From assembly GCA_964576215.1 (NCBI GenBank), contig CAZNVM010000014.1, positions 1 through 24,782 of the forward strand: a stretch of 24,782 nucleotides of DNA, given 5' to 3'. A model generated the notes under the pieces. It ran no database searches. It saw only the letters and a program-made list of their open reading frames with translations, and was not told the DNA's origin. Positions 15,679 to 22,974 of this stretch are shown in pieces. Position numbers and translations under genes: made by a program. Position 1 is the first letter of the stretch, and every line of letters starts with the position of its first letter. This DNA is from JAVBSX01 sp964576215. Its GTDB lineage: Bacteria > Planctomycetota > Planctomycetia > Pirellulales > Thermoguttaceae.

Positions 15679-16572
15679 ATGAAAATCAAAATACTGTGCA
15701 TCGTGTCGTTGTTTTTTTCGTTTCCCCTCTTTGCGGAAGAACCGAAGCTCTGGAATGTGCGCGATCACATTCCGCTCGAAAACATCATGGTTCAAGCTCA
15801 TCGCGGGGCCGGGATTCTGGCACCGGAAAACTCGCTTGAGGCTTTCGAAATCGCCTGGAACCTGAAGGTGATACCGGAAGCGGATATTCGCATGACCCAA
15901 GACGGCGTGATCGTTTCCTTTCACGATGAAAATTTTGCACGAATTTTGCCGAACGCTTCCGAAGAAATGAAAAAGAAGGGAATCAAAGACCTTTCGTATG
16001 AAGAAGTCGTCAAGCTCGACATCGGTGCATGGAAAGGAGCCGAACATACCGGACAGCGGGTCCCCTGTTTGCAGGAAATCGTCGAAGTTTTGAAAAAATA
16101 TCCGCAACGAAAAATCTATATCGACATCAAGAACGTCGATTTCGATCAGATGGCCGCGGAAACGCAGGGCGTACATCCTCAGTTGATCCTTGCCAGCACC
16201 AAATGCGAGGAAATCAAACGGTGGAAGGAAGTTGCTCCAACGTCGTTCACCCTGCACTGGATGGGGGGAACGGAAGAAAAACTTGCGCAGCGTCTTGCAC
16301 TTCTTGAGCAAGACGGTTTCCGGCACATCGACCAATTGCAGATTCACGTTCGACTTGATCCGAATGGGAATTTTGAACCGGGCGAAGCGTTCTTGAAGCA
16401 AACGGGAGAAAGACTTCGGAAACACAACGTCTTGTATCAGGCCCTCCCTTGGGAAGGCAAGGAACCTTCCGTTTACAAACGGCTGTTGGATTTGGGGATT
16501 GCCAGTTTTGCGACCGATTATCCCGACGTAACAGTGCAAGCAATCCGTGAGTATTATCAACTCAAACCGTAA
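15679..16572 (+). CDS. Secreted glycerophosphodiester phosphodiesterase
   Basis: Hydrolyses glycerophosphodiesters to glycerol 3-phosphate and an alcohol, in the periplasm. It has 297 residues. Signal peptide MKIKILCIVSLFFSFPLFA, cleavage before EEPK. The GDPD TIM barrel carries the expected residues: QAHRGAGILAPENSLEAF (H41, R42), PEADIRMTQDG (metal ligands E67, D69), SFHDE (H82), KIYIDIKN, and near the end FATDYPD. Substitution of the usual N-T-x-x-A by NSLEAF is common. ATG 15679 follows the promoter at 15614-15642; no Shine-Dalgarno is visible. Oddity: the last residues (QLKP) and stop TAA are the left end of repeat E4 (CAACTCAAACCGTAAAC), so the C-terminus was cut or set by the repeat. 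Confidence 0.9.
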   Translation: MKIKILCIVSLFFSFPLFAEEPKLWNVRDHIPLENIMVQAHRGAGILAPENSLEAFEIAWNLKVIPEADIRMTQDGVIVSFHDENFARILPNASEEMKKKGIKDLSYEEVVKLDIGAWKGAEHTGQRVPCLQEIVEVLKKYPQRKIYIDIKNVDFDQMAAETQGVHPQLILASTKCEEIKRWKEVAPTSFTLHWMGGTEEKLAQRLALLEQDGFRHIDQLQIHVRLDPNGNFEPGEAFLKQTGERLRKHNVLYQALPWEGKEPSVYKRLLDLGIASFATDYPDVTVQAIREYYQLKP

Positions 16573-16680
16573 ACAAATGGTGACTCAAAACAGTGGAGGA
16601 AATCGGAAATAGGAAATCGGGTGTAAAAAATCGTACCCGATTTCCGATTTCCTATTTCCGATTTCCGATTTCCTTAAATT
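16560..16680. repeat. E element copy 4 (right end degenerate) with GGAAATC heptamers
   Basis: The left end ACTCAAACCGTAAACAAATGG and the secondary GACTCAAAACAGT box are as in other copies. The core words are different: GGAAATC-GGAAATA-GGAAATC (16598-16618) face GATTTCC-GATTTCC-TATTTCC-GATTTCC-GATTTCC (16639-16673). The single TATTTCC word is placed so that it pairs with the single GGAAATA. The right side stops after CTTAAATTTATAAC and merges into the start of the Rho-like gene. Confidence 0.85.
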
Positions 16681-16692
16681 TATAACGATAAA

Positions 16693-17796
16693 ATGGATAA
16701 TTCTCATTTAGAACCAACCATCGGCGCGCTTGGCAAAAAGGGGGAACCGATTTCCTTGGCGGAAGAGCTTGCGCTGGAAAAATCGCTCGGAATTGAGGAA
16801 CCGGTATTCGATGAATCGTCTTTGGTCGGCGATTCGTCCTATTGGCAGGAATTGCAACAGCTTTCGCTTCAGGAATTGATTGCCGAAGCTCGGTCTTTCG
16901 GCGAGGATGATATCGACGACTCGATGGACCGACCAGAATTGGTGCTTCGCGTGATCCGGCAGCGAATCCGTCAAAGTGGACTGATGTTTTTCGAGGGATC
17001 AATCGAAATTTTGCCAGACGAATTCGGATTCCTGCGGAGTCAGGAGAACTTTTACCAATCTCGCCCGGACGACATTTACGTTTCGCCGAGCCAAATCCGA
17101 CTGTTTTCGATTCGAAACGGCTCGAAAGTGTCCGGACAAATTCGTCCGCCAAAAGCAAATGAACGGTATTTTGCATTGCTTCGAGTCGAAGCGATCAACA
17201 ATCAGAACCCGAACAATCAAAAAACACGCCCCCACTTTGACGAAATACCAGCGATCCCGCCGATGGAGCTACTGAGATTGCGGCCAGGCGATTTCAGCGC
17301 GGAAGTTCGGGACGTCATCGGCTCGTTGGCTTACGGCTCTTGCGGTTTGATTTCCGGTCCCTCGGAATCGAAAAACACGGATTTGGTCCAATCGATCATA
17401 AAATCCTTGCAGATGAATGATCCTTCCACGCTGGTTTTCATGCTTTTCCTTAACAAACCGGACGACGTTCTCCGCAAACGGCAACAGGAACTTCAGAACA
17501 GGCGTTGCGAGGTAATCGGGACGTTTCCCGGCGAAACGATCGGACGTTTTGTTCATTTGACCGACTTTCTCCTGGAAAAGGCAAAACGAATGGTCGAAAA
17601 CGGCAAAGATGTTCTCCTCTGCGTCGATTCCTTGTCGCCGTTTCTTCAAACGCAGGAAAATTTTCCAGAGGGGTATCCGTCCCGACTTTTTCACGCGGCC
17701 AAAAAGACGGCAAAAGGGTCGCTGACGATTCTGGCAACCGTTCTGGACGAAGAAGCCGATCTTGTTCGGGAAAATGCCATTCCAATCAAACTCTAG
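16693..17796 (+). CDS. Rho-like protein with degenerate ATPase site
   Basis: Homologue of transcription terminator Rho, 367 residues versus roughly 420 or more. It starts with an acidic N-terminus and a Rho_N-like helical part (LQELIAEARSFG). The cold-shock RNA-binding domain is well preserved: EILPDEFGFLRS, PDDIYVSPSQIRLF, VSGQIRPPKANERYFALL. The motor domain is recognisable but broken. Walker A, normally APPKAGKT, reads GPSESKNT (residues 222-229), so the catalytic Lys is Asn. The DSITRLARAYN block reads DSLSPFLQTQEN; the Q-loop and R-loop with GG are missing. The protein ends shortly after SLTILATVLDEEAD, losing the arginine-finger region. It is predicted to bind RNA and perhaps oligomerise, but not to translocate. 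No frame after the stop restores the Rho C-terminus. The DnaA-like gene starts 31 bp later, suggesting co-transcription. A pseudogene is possible, but the intact long frame and kept RNA-binding domain argue for a constrained paralogue. Confidence 0.82.
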   Translation: MDNSHLEPTIGALGKKGEPISLAEELALEKSLGIEEPVFDESSLVGDSSYWQELQQLSLQELIAEARSFGEDDIDDSMDRPELVLRVIRQRIRQSGLMFFEGSIEILPDEFGFLRSQENFYQSRPDDIYVSPSQIRLFSIRNGSKVSGQIRPPKANERYFALLRVEAINNQNPNNQKTRPHFDEIPAIPPMELLRLRPGDFSAEVRDVIGSLAYGSCGLISGPSESKNTDLVQSIIKSLQMNDPSTLVFMLFLNKPDDVLRKRQQELQNRRCEVIGTFPGETIGRFVHLTDFLLEKAKRMVENGKDVLLCVDSLSPFLQTQENFPEGYPSRLFHAAKKTAKGSLTILATVLDEEADLVRENAIPIKL

Positions 17797-17827
17797 TGCA
17801 GTCCTTTTTGCCGGTACTCCGCGTGAC

Positions 17828-18874
17828 ATGTCCACTTTTCTTCCTCTTCGCAGTTCGAAATCCGGTTCCAGGGAATTTCACCTCGGCCCGGAGAATCATT
17901 GGATCGGAACGGCGGTCCGATGGATTGTGGAAGAACCGCCGCCGACCCTTCGGGAAGCACCTTGGAACCCGATTACGTTTTACGGACCAAGCGGCTGCGG
18001 CAAAACGCATTTGCTCGCGGGAATCTACCAAGCGTGGAAAGAACGACATCCAAAAAAGAAAGCGATCTCGGTCAGCGGTGCAGACTTTGCGAGCGGGTTT
18101 GCCATTGCCCTGGACACGAGAACCGTAGAGGACTTTCGCAAGCGGATTCGGTGTGCTCCGCTGTGGATCATGGACCGACTTGAAGATTTGAAGGACAAGC
18201 CGGCGGCGATGGAGGAACTGCTCCTTGCGTTGGACGAGTCTCTCGCACTGGAAAACACGATTCTTTTTGCGACGGGCCGATTTCCCGGCGATTTGTCCGA
18301 GATTCCGCTGAAGCTTCGAGACCGTCTGATCGGCGGGTTGACGATCCCGATTCTTCCACCGAGCCAGAAAACCCGGACCGCGATGATTCAGGAAATCGCT
18401 TTGCAGCTTCGGATTCCCCTGTCACAAAATCTCTTGACGTATCTCGTCAAGACGCTCAATATGCCGTATCCGGCACTCCAGGGAACCTTGACACAGATTG
18501 TCGGCGAGTCGGAAAATCGGGTACCTGACGCAAATTTCATTCGAAAACGTCTGAAGGAAAACGTCGGATGGACTCAACCCGCCATAGAGGAAATCCTGAG
18601 ACAGACGGCAAAACAACTCGGCATCAAACAGTCGGAAATCAAGGGAAAATCCCGGATGAGCAGCATCGTTCAGGCGCGCGCGATTACGATTTACCTGTCG
18701 CGTCAATTGACCGATCACAGCCTTAAAGAGATCGGACGCTTCATCGGCGGACGCGATCATAAAACCGTTGCACACCATTGCGATGAGATCGAACGGAAAC
18801 TCACGGAAGATGCTCATTTGCGCAACATGATCGCCAGAATCCGGGAACAAATTGCGATTCGTCCGAGAAAATGA
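17828..18874 (+). CDS. Short DnaA-like AAA+ protein (domains III-IV only)
   Basis: Resembles replication initiator DnaA but has 348 residues instead of about 450 and lacks domains I and II (DnaB/DiaA interaction and linker). The AAA+ domain has Walker A GPSGCGKTH (K59). Walker B is degenerate: IMDRLEDL replaces the usual VDDIQFL. The sensor/arginine region RDRLIGGLTIPILPPSQKTR is recognisable. Domain IV is good, with QARAITIYLSRQLTDHSLKEIGRFIGGRDHKTVAHH; the DnaA signature GGRDHKTV begins at G307. So it should bind DnaA boxes and probably ATP. ATG 17828 lies 31 bp after the Rho-like stop; an in-frame ATG at 17774 would overlap that gene. It could be the only DnaA of a lineage with reduced domain I, a second DnaA paralogue, or a Hda-like regulator. 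Hda lacks domain IV, so the last is less likely. Confidence 0.82.
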   Translation: MSTFLPLRSSKSGSREFHLGPENHWIGTAVRWIVEEPPPTLREAPWNPITFYGPSGCGKTHLLAGIYQAWKERHPKKKAISVSGADFASGFAIALDTRTVEDFRKRIRCAPLWIMDRLEDLKDKPAAMEELLLALDESLALENTILFATGRFPGDLSEIPLKLRDRLIGGLTIPILPPSQKTRTAMIQEIALQLRIPLSQNLLTYLVKTLNMPYPALQGTLTQIVGESENRVPDANFIRKRLKENVGWTQPAIEEILRQTAKQLGIKQSEIKGKSRMSSIVQARAITIYLSRQLTDHSLKEIGRFIGGRDHKTVAHHCDEIERKLTEDAHLRNMIARIREQIAIRPRK

Positions 18875-18917
18875 GGGGCACCGGAACGCGCACGGAGCGG
18901 TTTTAACGTTACGCTTA

Positions 18918-21395
18918 TTACCTTTCCAACGACTTCAAAACCAAAGCGGCGTCCGTGGAGTTCGGATCAAGCCGGAGCGATTCGGTCAATTGCTTTTTCG
19001 CGTCGTCCGTTCGTCCGGCCTTCAGGAGTGCCAGACCGTAATTGTATCGCATCCGGGCATGGTTCGGCAATAATGGCACCGCCTTTTCAAATGACGCCAC
19101 CGATTCGGGAAACCGGTTTTGCTGTGCAAGAAGCAGGGCGAGCGAATAATGAATTTCCCCCTGGTTCGGGTCGATTTCCAACGCTTTGCGAAACTCTTTT
19201 TCGGCGGCGTCACTTTCGCCGCGTTCATCGTAAAGCATCGCAAGATTCACTCTCGCCGGAAGGAAAAGCGGATCAAGGTAAATCGACGTCTGATAGGTTT
19301 TTACGACCGGCTCGGTCGCCTTGAGAAACGACTCACGGGTCGGATTCTTTTCGGCCTCCCACAGTTCGACGGCTTGATGATACCGGAACACCGCCAGATT
19401 CAAGTGTGCCGGAGCGGTGTCACGGTTGGCGGCAAGTGATTCGAGATATTCCCTGACACCGTTTTTCCAGTCGTCGTAAACGGTCTGCGAGAATTTTTGC
19501 TTCGGAACCGGCGTCAGAATCCTGGCCGCTTCGATCCGAACGCTGCGGAGCGGGTCACGGAGCATTGGTGCCAAATCGCCAAGCCGTTGGTCTATAGGCC
19601 ATGACTCCATCGCGGAAACCGCCGCAAGCCGCACGAGTCCTTCCGGATCGCCGAGCATTTCCCGGATCGTCTCCTTCGCTTGCGGCACGTTGTAACCGCC
19701 CAAAAGCGCAACCGCACTTGCACGGGTGATCGGGCGAATATCACGTCCGTTTTCCTCCTTCGCAACGGCAATGAGCGGCGTAACGCCGGCGGGGTCAAGT
19801 TCGCGTCCTTTGGCGACGGCGTAAGCGTGATGAAGACCGTAGGCCTTCGGTTGTCCGTACCCGACGGCCCCTTTGCGTTTGGCGTCATACCATTTGTCCG
19901 TCCACGCTTTGGCCCAGGCGGCGTCCTCCCCTTTTTCGCGGTCGTGGTGACACACGTTACAGGCGTTGGGAACGCCGAGGTCCAGCGTCAGTTCCGGACG
20001 TGGCTTGGACATACTGTGATCGTAACGTTTGTCCGTAATCATGTACATCGCCGGCGGCATGTGGCAATCGATACAGCGATCGCCGGCTCCGGCCTCGTGA
20101 AAATGATGCTCACGCTTGTCGTAAATGTCCGGCGAATGACACTGGGCACAAAGCCGGTTCCCCTCGAACTTCGGTCTGATCGAGTGCGGATCGTGGCAAT
20201 TGATGCAGGTGACGCCATGGTAGTACATTCGCGATTGGAGAAACGAACCGTACTCGAAATTTTCGTCCAGAAATTGTCCGTCGGGATAATAAATCGGTCG
20301 ATCCGGCGTTTCCGGAACGTAACGGTCCAGAAAATCGTCCCCTGGTGCCAAATGCCCTTCGGTCAAATTGCGCCGCCGGGTGTGGCACGGCAGGCAGGTG
20401 GTCAAGCCGTGCGAATTCGCCGGGTACGTCGAGGGATAAAAACACTCTTTTCGCGTGGTGCTATTTTTTGTATCAGAAATATCGGGAAGATGGCAGGCCC
20501 GGCAACCAACCCGCATTTCGGCCCAACCGGTCTGAAAGGTGTTCGTCCGGAGATCGAAATTCCGCTCCAGCTCCGTGGTGTGGCAGTCGGCGCACATCCG
20601 GTTCCAGTTTTGCAACGGCCTCGTCCAGTGAAGCGGATCGTTCGGCAAAATCCGTTCCTTCGGGTAAAGGTGATACCACCGTTTTCCGGCAACGTCCCAG
20701 GCGACGGGAAGACACTGGATGCGGCCGTCGGGAAATTCCGTGAGATACTGCTGGAGCGGCCTGACACCGAGAACGTATTTGATCGGAAAATCGTGTGCCT
20801 TCCCGTCCCGCCCTTCCGTAGTGATGAAAAAACCGTCGTCCTTTTGAAACATCCGAAACGACGTTGCAAAGTCAAGCCGGATTTTCCCGGTGTCATGCAA
20901 AGCGACGAGGCGGTCGGTGATTTTTCGTTGCGCAATGGAGATTTCACCGGGACGTGTGAAACCGACCCTGCCGAGATGCTCGATTTCGGCGTCAAGGGAA
21001 ATGTGTCTGGCCAGTGCTTCCTTCACTCCCGGTGCGCCGTCGGCAAGAGCGAGGGCGAAATCGCGTGGTGTCAGCTCGGAATCGCCGACAAGCAGGGCGA
21101 TCTCCTCGTTCTGAAGTAACGGGATGTCGTCGAACCCGACGTGCAGGAAACGGCTGTCCCTGAAATCTCCCAAAACGGTTTGAGGCGTCGCATGATCCAT
21201 CGCTTTGGCGTGGTCCGACGATTTCCAAAGCTGATGCTCTTTTTCGTGACACTGCGCACAGGAATCCGAATCAAACCGCTCCACCGCAAACAGAGGGGAG
21301 ATGAGAAATGAGAAATGAAAAATGAGAAATAGGGCATAGGGCATAGGGCATAGGGCATAGGGAGGGAAAAAAATTCTGATTCCAATGTTTCCCAT
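18918..21395 (-). CDS. Octaheme c-type cytochrome with HEAT-like and TPR regions
   Basis: Secreted or periplasmic multiheme electron-transfer protein, 825 residues. Eight CXXCH sites are visible in order: CAQCH, CADCH, CRACH, CLPCH, CINCH, CAQCH, CIDCH, CNVCH, all in about the first 490 residues and spaced as in cytochrome c554/NrfB-like doubled-CXXCH proteins. Then HEAT-like repeats (AVALLGGYNVPQAKETIREM; VRLAAVSAMES; VRIEAARIL) and three or more C-terminal TPRs (NLAMLYDERGESDAAEKEFR; HYSLALLLAQQNRFPESVAS; NYGLALLKAGRTDDAKKQL). The catalytic role, if any, is unknown. Oddity: the hydrophobic leader is encoded by 7-nt tandem repeats of the E-type core: the TATGCCC words give PYALCPMPYAL and the GAAATGA words give FLIFHFSFLIS. 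Cleavage is likely after SPLFA. In-frame starts are at 21395 and 21344; I keep 21395 because it supplies Arg before the core. A terminator lies just upstream. Confidence 0.88.
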   Translation of the reverse strand: MGNIGIRIFFPPYALCPMPYALFLIFHFSFLISPLFAVERFDSDSCAQCHEKEHQLWKSSDHAKAMDHATPQTVLGDFRDSRFLHVGFDDIPLLQNEEIALLVGDSELTPRDFALALADGAPGVKEALARHISLDAEIEHLGRVGFTRPGEISIAQRKITDRLVALHDTGKIRLDFATSFRMFQKDDGFFITTEGRDGKAHDFPIKYVLGVRPLQQYLTEFPDGRIQCLPVAWDVAGKRWYHLYPKERILPNDPLHWTRPLQNWNRMCADCHTTELERNFDLRTNTFQTGWAEMRVGCRACHLPDISDTKNSTTRKECFYPSTYPANSHGLTTCLPCHTRRRNLTEGHLAPGDDFLDRYVPETPDRPIYYPDGQFLDENFEYGSFLQSRMYYHGVTCINCHDPHSIRPKFEGNRLCAQCHSPDIYDKREHHFHEAGAGDRCIDCHMPPAMYMITDKRYDHSMSKPRPELTLDLGVPNACNVCHHDREKGEDAAWAKAWTDKWYDAKRKGAVGYGQPKAYGLHHAYAVAKGRELDPAGVTPLIAVAKEENGRDIRPITRASAVALLGGYNVPQAKETIREMLGDPEGLVRLAAVSAMESWPIDQRLGDLAPMLRDPLRSVRIEAARILTPVPKQKFSQTVYDDWKNGVREYLESLAANRDTAPAHLNLAVFRYHQAVELWEAEKNPTRESFLKATEPVVKTYQTSIYLDPLFLPARVNLAMLYDERGESDAAEKEFRKALEIDPNQGEIHYSLALLLAQQNRFPESVASFEKAVPLLPNHARMRYNYGLALLKAGRTDDAKKQLTESLRLDPNSTDAALVLKSLER

Positions 21396-21413
21396 TTTCT
21401 ATGCCCTATGCCC
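21298..21413. repeat. Heptamer hairpin (E-type core) at the start of the cytochrome gene
   Basis: Nine tandem 7-nt words on + (GAGATGA, GAAATGA x2, AAAATGA, GAAATAG, GGCATAG x4; 21298-21360). They face CTATGCC x2 (21399-21412) across a loop of about 38 nt. The GAAATGA words have no partner arm. The flanking GCCCTTAA matches E elements, but the terminal E ends are absent or too diverged to call; GTTGACTCAAAATG at 21465-21478 is a faint resemblance. Confidence 0.8.
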
Positions 21414-21418
21414 TTAAC

Positions 21419-21456
21419 GAAAAAAAAGAGGGTACGAGCAGGATCCTCGCACCCTC
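21419..21456 (-). terminator. Intrinsic terminator after the GATase1 gene
   Basis: On the minus strand, the stem GAGGGTGCGAG (21456-21446) pairs with CTCGTACCCTC (21438-21428), 11 bp with one A-G mismatch, followed by a run of eight T (21427-21420). It lies about 180 bp after the GATase1 stop and 24 bp before the cytochrome start, so it separates the two genes. Confidence 0.85.
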
Positions 21457-21638
21457 GGAGATGGTTGACTCAAAATGTTCAGTTATTCGCTGGCGATTCT
21501 GGAATCAACCGGATACACAACTATAATACGTCCTAAAACGCCTCTTGGGCGGACTTTTCTGGAGACGTTCCGAATTTTCCGGAAAATTATCAATAACCTC
21601 CTCCGATAAAAGGGATTATTTTGATTATTTCGGTAAAT

Positions 21639-22427
21639 TTACGCAAATACTTCCAGGGATTCCAATTGGGGGGTGTTCCGAACGATACATCCGACTTCTG
21701 CGGCGACACCCTGGACGAACTCACGGAAAATACCCTGATCCAAGGCTGTTGCGGAGGGGGCTTCCGGATGAAACTGCGTACCGATAGCGAACCAGTCGTC
21801 CCGGATCGATTCGATCGCCTCGATAATACCGTCCGGACAGCGGCCCGTAACGCAAAAACCGGGCGCAACGTCGTCAACAGCCATGTGGTGCATACTATTG
21901 ACGCGAATGTCGTTTTCGCCGTAAACTCTCTCTAAAAGAGACTTTTTCTCAATGACAAGGCCGTGCCTGTGGTTCGGGTCCATCGTGTCCCGATGGGGAA
22001 GAGCCTTGGGGTTGTCCTCGGGAATATGCAGGAAAAGAGTTCCTCCGAGAGAAACATTGATCAACTGCATTCCTACGCCGATTCCGAGGACGGGCGTGCG
22101 TCGCTCGATGATTTTTTCCACGAGAAGCCGGTCGAAAGTTTCCCGGCGTTCGTCCATTGGACGAACCGTGGGATGAAGCATGTACCCATCCCGTCGGGGA
22201 TCAAGGTCCGCTCCACCGACCAAAACGACACCGTCAAGGATGTCCAACAGTTGGTCGAGATTGTGGCCCAGTTCACGGTTTTCCCGGAACGGGGGGATAA
22301 TGACCGGAATCGCTCCTGCGGCAAGCAGGCTGTCGTAATATCCGGAAAACAAAAAACTTAACGCTGGAGAACCATTTTGGGAAGCCCGAAAGTCCGAGTT
22401 TATCCCAATCAACGGTTTTTTATTCAT
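21639..22427 (-). CDS. Class I glutamine amidotransferase-like protein (peptidase C26), catalytic Cys missing
   Basis: Related to gamma-glutamyl-GABA hydrolase PuuD and other C26 peptidases; 262 residues, normal length. Fold markers: PLIGINSDFR at the N-terminus, VVLVGGADLDP (oxyanion side), the nucleophile-elbow region PVLGIGVGMQLINVSLGGTLF, RVNSMHHMAV, and GTQFHPEAP with H220 and E222 of the triad. The elbow should read GICRGMQ; here Cys is Gly117 and the following Arg is Val, while the His-Glu pair and all flanking residues are kept. Classical glutaminase/hydrolase chemistry is therefore unlikely; ligand binding or another reaction is possible. I recall similar GIGVGMQ versions in planctomycetes, which would make this a lineage-conserved variant, but I could not check it. 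ATG 22427 is fixed by a strong Shine-Dalgarno. It ends at a good terminator (21419-21456). Confidence 0.85.
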   Translation of the reverse strand: MNKKPLIGINSDFRASQNGSPALSFLFSGYYDSLLAAGAIPVIIPPFRENRELGHNLDQLLDILDGVVLVGGADLDPRRDGYMLHPTVRPMDERRETFDRLLVEKIIERRTPVLGIGVGMQLINVSLGGTLFLHIPEDNPKALPHRDTMDPNHRHGLVIEKKSLLERVYGENDIRVNSMHHMAVDDVAPGFCVTGRCPDGIIEAIESIRDDWFAIGTQFHPEAPSATALDQGIFREFVQGVAAEVGCIVRNTPQLESLEVFA

Positions 22428-22436
22428 CCTCGCATT

Positions 22437-22443
22437 CCTCCTG
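22437..22443 (-). promoter_or_regulatory. Ribosome binding site of the GATase1 gene
   Basis: CAGGAGG on the minus strand, 9 nt before ATG 22427. It is the strongest Shine-Dalgarno in the window and rules out the longer frame starting at 22481. Confidence 0.75.
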
Positions 22444-22481
22444 AGTGAAGCGACGCTGTCCCAGGGCGGAGTCCAAACCAA

Positions 22482-22974
22482 AAACGTTTTTCAGGCTGAA
22501 GGAGCAATTCTGACGCAAACAACAAGACGTTGCCAAGGAAATAACCCGCAGGTTCAAATCACTTCACGCGAAACGCACCCTCCACGAGAACGCGGTTTCC
22601 ATTGTTGCGAGAGAAATTGAATGATCTTTAACGAGGATTCGTTTTTTAGTCGTTATTCTCCAAAGGGGCAAAGCCGACCGGCAACCAAAGTGCTTTTAGT
22701 CGGTGGAACAGGGTCCCAAATCCTTTTTCGGTTCGGATCGTCAACTCCGAAGCCGGAAATGCAAGTTCCCCGGAGTTTAGCGATACTTTGGAAAGATGCA
22801 AGTAAAACACGCTATTTTGTGAATACTTTTGACGAAACCACTAGATGTAGTGGTTTTAACGATTTTTCCGGTTCCTTGGATTCCACAATTGAGGGGAAAA
22901 ACCTGTCAACAGGTCAAATTTCCGGCTCGATTTTGGGAATATTGGGAATATTGCTTGCTTTGAATCGCTTATTC
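22482..22974. other. Intergenic region, no convincing gene
   Basis: About 490 bp between the GATase1 gene and the small membrane protein, both on -. It must hold the GATase1 promoter; a weak TTGGCA-18-CAGAAT lies near 22510-22545 on the minus strand. It also holds a hairpin at 22835-22856, a small ACCTGT/ACAGGT palindrome near 22902-22915 and a short doubled GGGAATATT near 22936. A + frame (22621-23187) crosses it but looks non-coding. Confidence 0.5.
22835..22856. terminator. Bidirectional hairpin, possible terminator of the coiled-coil operon
   Basis: AAACCACTA (22835-22843), loop GATG, TAGTGGTTT (22848-22856): a perfect 9-bp stem with A/T flanks on both sides. It is about 120 bp past the stop of the small membrane protein on the minus strand. 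The GC content is low and the T-run short, so efficiency is uncertain. Confidence 0.4.

Noticed and set aside
17762..17830. Frameshift joining the Rho-like and DnaA-like frames or restoring the Rho C-terminus
   Set aside because: Translation of the overlapping frame does not resemble the missing Rho region, and the DnaA-like protein has its own good start.
17828..18917. Replication origin beside the DnaA-like gene
   Set aside because: No cluster of DnaA boxes or AT-rich unwinding element was seen near it, and dnaN/recF are absent.
19680..21119. 479-residue + frame over the cytochrome gene
   Set aside because: Antisense shadow; the minus strand carries eight CXXCH motifs and TPRs.
22936..22955. 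Doubled GGGAATATT
   Set aside because: Only two 9-nt units, no inverse arm, outside the 7-nt pattern; probably chance.
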